Assembly (NCBI GenBank): GCA_039566865.1
Contig: CM076960.1
Span: forward strand, 14,174,501 to 14,238,500
Reading direction: 5' to 3'
Length of the DNA: 64,000 nucleotides
Source: Aurelia coerulea
Taxonomy: Eukaryota; Cnidaria; Scyphozoa; Semaeostomeae; Ulmaridae
Part shown: piece by piece, positions 13,401-25,400 of the stretch
How the letters are laid out: each line of letters opens with the position of its first letter
Numbering within the stretch: position 1 is the stretch's first letter
Program-made: the position numbers and the translations under genes
The notes under the pieces: generated by a model
Told to the model about the DNA's origin: nothing
Seen by the model: the letters and a program-made list of their open reading frames with translations, nothing else
Database searches by the model: none

Positions 13401-16400
13401 GCTCTTCAAGCGAGGATGCAGAGGTAACCTTCAAAAATACAAAACCTGTTAATGGAAAGTCATCTTCAGCAAAGGCTGGTGTAAAACGAAAACATGATTC
13501 ATCGTCAGAGTCGTCAGAGTCAGAGACTGAGGTAAGTGATGCCGGGTGGGTAAAAAACAATCCCCGTTTGAAAGGTCACATCTCCCTGGATATCAAGGCA
13601 ATAATATTTGCAAATACAGGGTGTCTCAAAAATATTGTGCCCTGTTTGCCTATTCTGATAGAATGGCAAAAGATTCTCGCCAGACTTTCATACGATGTTG
13701 CTCTTCAGATGTTTAAATAATGTTTGCTGCCATACCCGTAAAAATTGGCTGAAAATGATGGAGCTCTGACCTTCAGAAGACCAAATTCGCCTGATGATTG
13801 AAACCAGCGGTCGGTCATGTTGTCTTAATATTTTGAAGCGATAAATAGCTTTCACGTGAGGTAAGAAATCGTTTCTGTGAGATCAGAAATAGTTGAACTC
13901 TCTGATGATTATCGGAATTTTCACGAGAGCTGTTACATTGGAAGCTGCTGTTTCATTTCATCCATGAAGCTATTTATTGCTGCAAAATGGTAAGACAACA
14001 TGGCCGACCGCTGGTTTCAGTCATCAGGCAAATTTGTTCTTCTGAAGGTCATAGCTCCATCGTCTTTCAGCGGATTTTTATGGGGCTGGTAGCAAACTTT
14101 AATTGAATATCTGAAGAGCAACATCATGCAAAATGTTGGCGAGAATCTTTTGCCGTTTTATCGCAATCTTCAGGTAAAGGGGGCACGATTTTTTTGGGAC
14201 ACCCTGTATATCATTCAATAGTGAACATGTTCAAATATATTTTAGAATTTACCAGACAAAAATCGGCTACTCCGTTCCGAAATTATTAGGAAACCTTCAA
14301 AATGGGCTTGAAATCACGACCAAATTTTATGTTGTAAACATAGATTTTCCATTTCCTGCCTTACATTGTTCTGACTTTTACATGCTTGAGCACGTGTTAT
14401 CCCTTTGAGAGGATGGAAGTGTCATCCGTGAGAGCATAACAACGGTATTCCGGGTGATTTCATTCTCCCAAGAGAATGACATGTGCAATCGAACTCCTTG
14501 CCGTAAGGCAGAAATATTAGCAAAGTTTTGTCGTGACTTTAGGCCCATTTTGAAGGTTCCTCGAAGGTGCTTTCTCGAGAAAATCCCTCATAATTTCAGA
14601 ACGGAGGCCGATTTGAGTCAGGTAAACTTTAAAATGGATTTTTGGACATGTCCATCATTAAATGATATAATTGCCGATAATATCGTCTTGATATCCAGGG
14701 AGCAGTGGCCTTTCAGATAATGGGGATTGTTTTTTTCGCTCACCCTATTCATATTTCATATTTCACATATTTCATATTTCAATTAAATTTCAATTCATAT
14801 ATTCATCAACCAAATATTAATGGTTGTTGAGGATACCGAGGACTGCCCCTTTTGTCTGAGCCTTTTGTGATGCTGGTAAAGTTCAAAGCAGATCAACAGC
14901 TGGGAAACCTATTACCATGCGCGAGAATCTCTTTGTTTCTTTGCTAATTCTTGTTTGGATTGTGGCCGAATTATCCGCCCACATTCTTTTCACAAAACCA
15001 AACATACTTTCTGCGCATGATCACAGGTTTCCTTTTTGGGGGATAACTGTTGCTGTGAACTTTGACGATTCGTATCCCCAACAAAATATACAAGATACAT
15101 AAGTACCAGTTATACTTTTAGGCCACAGGAACGAAAAATACATAGATATAATTCAAAAGTCTAGATACATGAACAATAAGATGTAATAGACCTTTTAGCT
15201 ATTCTACAAAAGAGCCTGGATCGAGCGTTATTTTTATACACGAGGTTCGATAGAGTGGCGTTAGAGCTTCTATCAATATTGTGCACATTCGAAAATTCTA
15301 CAAAGTGCACTTTGTAGAATTGTCGAATTTGCACAATAGTGATAAAAGCTCTTAACACCACTCTATCGAGCCTCGCGTATAAAAATAACGCTCGATCCAG
15401 GCTCTTTTGTAGAATAGCTAAAAGGTCTATGATAAGGAGTTACATTTAATTTTCTATGATCCATCACAGAGAAACAACGGTCATCTTATCAAATTTTATT
15501 TCATTTATTTCGATTTTATCGGTTTTGATTTTTTTTTTATATATTGACGCTATTTCTTTTTATTTCTGATTGGTATATGAATTTTGCTTGGCCTCAGGCC
15601 TCTTTAATGCTGTTCTTTTACAGGCTTATTTAAAATGTTTTTAAATATTTCAATTTTGTCATAATCTGACATTATATCTATCTCATAACTGTGTAATCCT
15701 AATGTATCGTGAAGAGTGTTTCTTTCTTGGTCATTGTGTGTACAGTCAAATATGAAAAATACTTCATCGTCTACTGGAATGGATATTTGTTTGCATGCAT
15801 CGATATTTATTTGATTTTTTTAAGGAGGGTTGTCCTTCAGCAGAAGCTGTTTTCAAGGGGCCCTCCAATAAAAACTTAATTACAATATACAATTAAAATA
15901 CCAGAAAATAAGAAACCATAACATGGAAACCTATTTACAATTCTATGACATTTACAATATATTTTCAACCCTATATTGACTTTTTAAAACCATTCAGGGA
16001 GGATGCCGTCTTAGACTCAGCAGGAAGGCTATTCACTGCGACGAACGGCCAGCATATTTGGGCACTTTTCCAAATATAAAATTTTCGACTCCATAGTTGG
16101 ATTCGGTACTCAAAATATAATCTACCTACAGCGTTCCATGTTGCTGGTCCTTGTTATATTGATTGATTTGTGTTGATAAAGCTCTAGATCTCATAAAAAA
16201 TTAACGACAAAAATTTGATGCAAAGTAACCCATTTTTGTCTTCTTGCAGGACAGAAGGCCTCTGAATGTTACAGGTTTGTTGATTTATTTCAAATTCTAA
16301 CTTTCGATACTCATTAGTATATGGCGTTCGAAAATACGGCTCCTCGGACCGGCAACGGAGCAATTTGATTGGTTCTTTATCGGTCCGCAAAAGCCGTATT

Positions 16401-19400
16401 TTCGAAGACGTGCTGGACCGGTGTTACCTTAAAAATCAACAGCAAGGGAGGAGCTTCTTGCGCAGGCTTAGGCCGCAAGAATTGTCAGCCAAAGTTTAGC
16501 TTATTCCTCGAAGACTTCTTTTATGTAAACTTTGAAGACGAACTTGCAATCGTACATGAAGAAAATGCTAATGCTAAATGCTAATGCATAAATACATCTA
16601 TGCATAAATGCTAACATTAGATAGGAATAAAGTAAAATATCATTAACCTTATCGCTCAGATCATTGGCACCTTTCCTGTTGTCATTTTTCTGCATGACAT
16701 AACCCTATGTCATTGCCTGTTCTAAAAATCTAAGTTACTAGTGGCAATATTGTGCTGTTGAATGCACCAAATTCATTTCAGAGGACGTCAAATTTTAAAA
16801 CAACTCAGAAATATTGCAAAAACGTATTGCATAAGTTCATAGCCTTTAAATTGCCATGGCAGAGGCATTTTGAAAGTGGCCCGTTTTTTCTGATACTCTC
16901 AGTATAAAAATTTGATGTTATGAAAAGCTATTCGGAAGGCTGAACCCCTGCTTTGTGTCTGATCCTAGATCTTACGTAACATTCTTTATCTTTTTTAATA
17001 GCATTCGACAGCAATGATTTACCAGCAAGCACTCCCAAGTTATCACAATCAGGTATCATGGAATATATTTTGAAAAGATCTGGGCAGTGATAGATCTGCT
17101 ATCATTTTGTTGATAAAGCTATCTTGCCATGTTGCCACTAGATACGTCAAAAACTTTTTATCGGTTCAAAGCAACATCATAATTCTAGTTTCCATCCAGT
17201 GGTAAATGTTCTTCAAAAAATTTAGAATGCTTTACTCAGTAGCAAACCCCGGGGGTAACTTCAATATTCAGATGACGGGGGTTTTCATTTGACTGTGAAA
17301 TAAAACCCTAGGGGTATCTTCAATATTCAGATTACGGGGGTTTTCAATTGACTTGTGAAATCAAACCCTAAGATTTATAATTTTGAAAAAACCATTCCCC
17401 GAAATTTATGGGCTATTCAAAATCTATATCCTAACATTGTGACAAAACTTCAAAATTCTAACCAAGTAATAAATTTAGATCGAATTTGATACCCTAAAGA
17501 GTTATTCTTCTAAAATGATACCCCAAAATTTGTGTCTATCTGTTTTCTTACCAAAATGACACCCTAAAATTTATTTTTTGCTTGAAAAAGGCACCCCAAA
17601 AAATGACACATTCCGCCCCGGTATACATGGTAGTCACCCTCTCCCCTCCCCGGGTAACAAACAAACTTGGTCCTCACGAGATTAGCCAAAAGTATCTCCA
17701 TCAAACACTCGTGCCCTTTCTTGTTTTGTAACCTTACATTACACGACTCTCATTATTTTGGAAACTCCATGCGATGCTAAGAGAACCAAAGAGAGATAAC
17801 ACCCATATCTCTCCCCAAATCTCAACATTTGCTCCCTTTGGTATTCAGTTTTGCGGGAAAATAAACACAGCTTTCCTAACCTTTCATCGCTTTTGAATGT
17901 CATACCCGTTTTTTGACCCCTTTTTCATCAATTCCCTTCTTCTTTCATTTCAACCCACCTTGAAGTCCTCACGAGCTCAAATTTTTTGCTTCATGACTCA
18001 TCGACTAAAGGGCAGGATATTTCTACTGCTTCTGTCTAATCTTGGAAATTTCTTTGCTCTTTTATTACTAAATTCAACGTGTTTTTTAGATCAAGGCAGT
18101 TTTTTGGAAATGATTAAATTTTATTCTCTCAAAAGATATTTTGAAGAATTAGAATCCGAAAAATTTTATTAAAATGTCTTTTAATCCTTGCATTAGAACA
18201 CTAATTTTCACATTTCGTAGGTGTTCCATGATTTGTTGCATGAATACGTACGTTGGAACAGTTTTGAAATTGACAAGAAATGAAGCTGATTATTATCCGT
18301 CAGATTCTCTCTGATGAGTCGATTTCGGGAAGCATCGGAAATGTTTATTCATTATCCCCATTACAGGGTGATTCAGTAAAAAGGAATCCACTCCTTTAGA
18401 AATCTTAACACAAAAACTACAAACATCTTTGAGAAATCGAAACTCCGTTGCCTGCCTGAGCGTTTAACTTAGTATTGAGAATTTATCTACAATCTACAAT
18501 GCATCATCTTAATCTCAAACAAAAGACCGCGAAAACTTGCTTCCGTTCGCTTTTCCTACAACTCCAAGTTATTGGCTCAATTTCATCCATGTTTCAAAGA
18601 GTTAAATGGTAGCATAATGTCTTTTAAATCAGGCACTGCTTCTAACGATACAGAGACTGTTGAAATGCAGCTATGCGTTCCCAGCAATGGCGGGCATCGA
18701 AAATTTGAAATCCACATGATAATGAACATGCCTTTTTTAGCTGGTTTAGGCATCTCAAGGAATAGGACTTTGGTTGGTTCCTTGGTGCATAATTTTAGGT
18801 GCATTATTTGTGAAGAAAATAATTCACCTAAAATTATGACATAATGCACCTACAATTATGACAAAGATCTTAAAAATTACGTTGAAACCCTCAGGAAGAT
18901 GATGACATCAACCCTATTTGTCCTGGGGCGTTTTTCATCCCAACCCATCAAACTTTGCTACGCTACCAGGTGAGCCAGAATAAAGTTCCCACTTTCGAAA
19001 ATTCGCAGCACCACAAGTACTTCATGGATTTGAATGATTCAAATTCTAGGTAAAAGCCAAAGATCAAAGTATTTTTGTGATTTTCCTCGTCTTCTTACGA
19101 GCACTGCAAATATAGGTAAATTCAACTTAGCGAAATATCATGTTTTCAAAATGACCGAAAAAGGGCCTAAAATACTTCATCAAATCGCTAGGACTCTCCT
19201 CGCACAAAACAATACGCACATGCGTTTCACCTCTCTCAAGAGTAATAAGATATAGATTCTCAAACAGATACTAAAGATTTTCAATCCCATGGCAATAAAT
19301 GTGCAGACGATATCTCTCACCCATGAGAAATTGCTTTTTCTCTGTTGTTCTCAGGGGTGGATTCAGAGTGCTGCAGCTACTGCTGAAGCAGTAGTCAGAT

Positions 19401-22400
19401 TGTCAGATCATTACATCAAGTTATTAAGGTCCACGCCTATTTTCAAAAGGCCACACCCTAGTATTTTGAGTAACCTCACCTTGGCAGTAGTCAGGATATT
19501 TCCTTGATCCCCCCTGGTTCCGAGCGAGGAGTCCTTTATGATTTGATCATGTATTTTAGGCCTTTTTCAGTCATTTTGCAACCACAAAGTTTTTCTAAAT
19601 TTGAATTTACCAATTTTTCCAGTGCTTGTAACAAAGCGAGAAAAATGACAAAAATACTTCGATCTTTTGGCTGTCAAGCAAATATTGATTCATTCCAATC
19701 CATCCAGTATTCTTGATGCTATGAATTTTCAAAAGTGGGAACATTTTTCTGGTTCACCCGGTATGCTAAAAGACTAGAGATGTAACCACCAGTATTGGCG
19801 ACTTTTAGCAAACTTAATTGGCAATTAAATTTTTAACATTTCATTGTTCTGACTCTTGTTATGTGACCACAGTAATACTATATTTGGAGAGCGGTCAGCA
19901 AAAACAAAACTTTATAAAAGTATGTATTTTGAATCTATGATATGTTTCCTACTATTTGAAACGAATTTGGAGAAAATCGATTAAGCAGTCAATTGGATAG
20001 AATTTTTCTTTTTAAAAGGTAAAAAATTATTTTTTGGTTGCCTGGCAACGAATCACGTGCCTAATTGCCATTGTTATAGTTGAAAAGCCAATTGTCTAAA
20101 GAGCAATAGGGGTATGTGTTATTGCTTATTGTCTCTTGTGGTTTTGGAACCCCCCCCCCCCTCCTCCCCCAGTAAAAGAAAACTATGAAATCGTCAAGTA
20201 CAGATAGGGCTAACATTTTACGAAATTGTTGCAAAGATTTGCGTGTACGATTTTAGTTGATACATTTTTCTGACTCATCCGGTAGTGTGAAGAATGATAC
20301 TTAGCATATTGTCCTGGTAAAATATTGTCCTTATCTTTCAAACCACCTTTGAGGTTGTGTATCTAGGCTAAATTATTTTTGCTCGTTTCAGATGCGCCTT
20401 TAAAGACCCCAAAGTCTGCCCCACAAGTTGGAGCGAAAGAAAAGAAAAAGAAGCAGGTACATGTAACAACTTTCAGTAATGTCTTTTATCGCCTAATTAC
20501 AAAATTGTGTCCCTCTTTTCGAAATTCACTTAATGATTCGTTGTGAGCATTTTGTCAAATGATATCGCACAAACGATTCTGTGATGCCAAAACTTTTTTA
20601 CCACAAGAAACACTGAAGACTCTTTACACAGGAATTTTCGAGCCACACTTTCGATATTTTTACTCTGTATAACCAATAGCAGTTTTGATACCCCAAGTAG
20701 ACCACTTATTGACAGGCTGGGTTGGAAGACCATTGAAGAACTTATAGATGGTGAATCTAAAATAATGGTCTTCAAGTCCCTGCATGAACTGGCTCCGCAA
20801 TACCTGTGTGACCTCTTCACCCGAAACTCAAAGTCCTCTTCGTATGTCTTGTGAAATATAGAGACAGATTTAAGACTGTCCAAGAAAAAGTCAAGTAAGT
20901 GGCTAAAAATGTTTTTCTTATCGAGGAGCCAAAATTTGGAATGACCTTCCTGCCGATACCAAACAGGCATCTTCCCTAAATAGTTTTAAACAGTCTATTT
21001 AGAAGTTAGTGTTTCTTTTCTTTTATGATAGACTTTGTAAGTTTGTATTAAGCTTTTAACATATGATTTTGTATTGTATTTAATCTATTCCTTAATAATT
21101 TGATATCGTAATTGATGCTTTTATGTGAAGGGCCCCTTGTAAAACAGCCCCGGCTGAACGGCAACCCTCTTTGATAGAATCAAATATCAAAATATCAAAT
21201 AGCCAGTGTAGGACACGAAAACCCACCCAACCATGCGACTGGGCAGTCGCAGGAAATTTTAGAATCATAGTGTCCTGCAGGAAATTATTTACCATGTATC
21301 CTTTTTATGTATTGCTCCTCTTTATGCAAAATAAGGAAAAGAACTTGCGAAGTTGCGACGCAAAAATTACCTAACATAGGTTGTATCTCAAGGACAATTT
21401 GCATTCATAGTGTATACAGCAATTACAAGATTAGGAAGAACTAAATTCCCTCTTGCTTCATTAGAAATCATAGAGAGTTTGTTTTATGGTGTCCCAGCTT
21501 CATCGTTCCCAGCTTCATACAAATGTATTTTTCTCGATGCCCCATGTTGATTTCAATAAAACTGGTTGCACATTATTGCATAGCTATCTTTGGATTCTGG
21601 CCTCTTTTAGAGAATGCTGGACATGTTCACTTTTCTCTATATTGCAGGAAATTATAAGCATGATTTTTTGTCCAGTCACAGGAAAGAGAACATTTTTTTC
21701 ATTCCCTGTGTCATTGTACGGACATGCCTGCATCCCTCGTTATGCAGAATTTCCTTAGATCGTAGGATTTTCTTCTTGCGATCAGCACAAATTTTCATGG
21801 TAATATTTACATTATCACATGAATTACACGTCAGGAAAACGGGCAAGAGTTTTGCTGTTACAATTTTTTTTCGTAAAGAACAAGATTATTATCGATGAAC
21901 TGGGTTCGCTTATGCAAGTGACATTTCCAGAGATACTCTTCACCGACGGGTATATCACTCTTTTGAAACAGGATACGAGGTTTTAGAGAAAAGTAGAATT
22001 TTTAGGGCATTTCAGAGATGTTTTTGGAAACGAAAAGATTTTTGCCAAAGGCGTGCGAGATTCTTATAGGAAAACCCACATATAAGACCCTACATTTTCA
22101 AACCAAGCTTTTTAGGTCCTTATGTAATGGATAACATTCATGAGATCAGGCTGCAGGTTCTTAGATATGATTCCTAAATTTTCTCTAGAAAGCTGTTTGC
22201 AATGATGTTCTTTTGTTTCCTGTCTTTAAAATGACATATAAACTGTACCTTGCACGGGCCTTACAGCAATGACTTCTACAAGCTTTAGCACGTGCTATCC
22301 TCTTGGGAGGATGAACAAGTCTCCCCACTGGTATGAATAACTTATTCAGGGGATTCCATTCTCCCAAGAACACAAAATATATGAATGCATGTAAGTGTCA

Positions 22401-25400
22401 TCCGAGGGGCGTATCACTCTGTAAAAATCTCGTACACCTTTGGCAGAAATCCTTTTGTTTTTAAGAAAATTCCACAAAAAATCCCTAAAAATCCTTTTTT
22501 TTTATCTCGTACGTCTTTTCAAAAGAGTGATACACCCCTCAGTGTCATCATTGTTAAGAAGGACGACCAAGGAAATCTTGCTCGTCGTTTTCATTCGTTT
22601 TTGCAGGTTTTTTGGAAGGGGCTTTATGCAGAAAATCTCCCATATCCACAGGATGGAATGACCGATTAAGGCCAAGTAAATTACTGAACCTAATTGAAAA
22701 TATTTTTTTACACTATGAAATTAATGTTTTGGATGGTCAATGCTGAAAACTAGATCAATGCATATGTCTTCAAAAAAGAACCTGCGAAAACCAGGGTGAA
22801 AAGGTTCTTACATAAAGGCGTAAATATTGAAGATTTCAGGCTGAGCGTTTTTATTCAAGGAAGGTTCTTATGCGCATGTTTTGACTGTATGCCCCAATTT
22901 ACTTTTTCTCTCATCCTTTGATTTTGCTGCCAATAAAGATAAGCAAGCAACATTGTAAAATTTTACAGAAATTGTGGCCCTTGTTTTATATTTCTCTATT
23001 TTCTTTCACAGAGAGCGTTGACACCGAATGTTCCATTTCGACGAGTTGTCTCTGAGGAAGTTGATGTTCGAGCGATATTGCAAGACAATAGTTTTGAAGG
23101 AAAGGTGAGTAATTTTAGACTTACAACAAGAGGTCATCGCTTGCGTATACAACAACAACAACCACCCATCACTGCTCAACAAGAAATCATGCACGAACTG
23201 TTCGAAAACCAGGGCAACCAATTTTGTACTAATGAATGTCTTGATAAGAATGCAAAGCAAAACGTTTTCCAATCAATCAGTCAATCAATCTATCAATCAA
23301 TATCAATATTTAAAGTTGGTATTTACAGTAGTATTACGAAAAATACTAATTCCAAGCACCAATTGCGGTAAAAACAACAACGCCTTGAAGTCTTGATGCA
23401 AAAATCTCATTGAATGTCTTTCAGTTTCGAATTGAATTCAACATTCAGAAAAAGAGAAAAAGAAAAGGAAATCATCGTTTGTCATAGTTTTGATGCCTTC
23501 CTCCGTTTTGTTTGAAAATGAAAACAAACATCCAAGCAACTGCAAAATATTTTCCTTCAACACTGTTTTGAAAAGCATTGGCTCCAAATCTTTAAAAAGA
23601 TTTTTGTAAAATTCTAAAACCTTTTTCTTTGATTTGAATTTCCTTGAAGAAATTTTAGTCATTTTGCCATCCTTCTACCTTTGGACTTTTCTGTAATCTT
23701 CCATATTTTCAGAATTGAAATGTTTTTCTCCTTCCTCAAGAATTCAAGAAAATTTTGAAAAAAAAGCGTAAATCCAGTGTAGTTTCTAAACATTTTGAGG
23801 AATCACAGATAAATTTTCAAGAAAGACTTAATTCATGAATGTCTACACCATGGTGTCAAGCAAAAGTCTTACCTTTGTGCTCTACAATTTAGAAATTTTA
23901 CGATGTCACATCCTCAAATGAGTTGAAATATCAAATAAAGTTTTAAAGCTATTCAAGATTTCTGAAAAGTCCAATCATAGCATTGTAGCAAAGTAGCTAA
24001 CGTTTCTTTCAAGCCATTCTTTTCAAAGAACTAGGTCGTAGAATTTTACACCCACCTCTTTCCGCCAATTTAAAGATTTGGAACCTACACTACTCTGAAA
24101 TTTGTTTGCAAAATACTTAAGAATAATTTCGAGTTTGTTTACAGCTTCTATCCAAAAATTTCATCAAGAACTATTGCCGCCCCATAAAGTTTGGGTCGTT
24201 TTCCGCATTTTCGAACAGTAAGGAGTCATAGTTTGTGCGAAAATTTGAATTCAGCTCAATTAAGTATGGAGCAAAAAATTATGAATTAGGCCATAAGTCT
24301 AGAGAAAGATAACCTCGTTAAGAAGCAAATTACCTTAAACGTATTTTAATGACTTATCCTATCTTGTCTGAGTCAAAGATTTACCATGAAATCAGAAAGA
24401 TGGCTTTTCTCTCGCAGAAAAACTCAATGTAATCAGTGGAAAGGTAAGAAACCCATGGATTTTGTAGATAATTGGGAGATATCTTGATGGAACTGTTTGA
24501 TAAAGAGTATAGCGACGAAAAATACAGTAAAGTCCGGCCTTTTAGGAAAAAAATTCTTGACTTCAGCTTATCGTTCTCCTTTAATTAGTCTGTTGTTCTC
24601 CTACTGTTTTTAGCAAGAATTCAGGGTTAGAATTTCTTACAAAGTACCGGGTGTCCCAAAAAAGTACTCCTGTTTCAAAAATCACCAAAAATAGATTATC
24701 AAACCTTTGATAAAATTTTCTCTTTGAGTTGTTTTGTCAAAGACCCAAAAATATTCATAGATAATAAAAATTTTGCTTTTAATGCAACAAGGTAGAAAAA
24801 TTACACGTTGAAAAACCTTATTTTGAGCTATAGTTTTTAAGCAAAATAGTCAATCTTGCCTATGAGTCAAAATTTTCAGATTTTTTATCATCATTGAGGT
24901 CTGCCATGATTTTGCGCATTTCTTTCTGTCATTTATGACCAAACTAGATGGTTTACATGCACAAAGAAATTGATCTGGCAATCATCAGTGCTTTTTTGCA
25001 GTATGGTTCAAAACCAGGTAGCCCTAAAAAGAGCTAAATGTGCTACTTTTTAAGCAAATTACAAGATCAGCTATATATTGAAAAATAATTTGGTCCTTGA
25101 TATGCTTGACAAAAAAAGAAAATTGAAGATCGGCCGTGAAATCAATTTTTGGTGATTTTTCAAAAGGGAGTACTTGGGTTTTGGGACACCCGGTACTTTA
25201 CTGTATTGTAAAGAGGTTGAAATTCCTGTTTCACAACAAAGAGCAGATCGGAAAATTGTTACACAATTGAAACGAACATTCGAATTGAATCAAAAGTTTG
25301 GCTGACTAAATGCGGTTGCTAAGATAGCAAATTTAGGTAGAATCAATTAAGCCTAGAGATAATTACGTAGCAAAAATTTAAGCAGAAGTGTTATCTTCAA

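Noticed and set aside
17002..17052. Reading NOLC1 exon g in phase 0 ([17 protein letters not shown]), which would fit exon f directly
   Set aside because: It exits in phase 0 and then forces exon h into a frame that does not yield the conserved basic segment and C-terminus.
18572..18849. Overlapping 88-90 codon frames on both strands
   Set aside because: Both strands are open over the same bases without known motifs; one end lies in a small inverted repeat. Likely chance.
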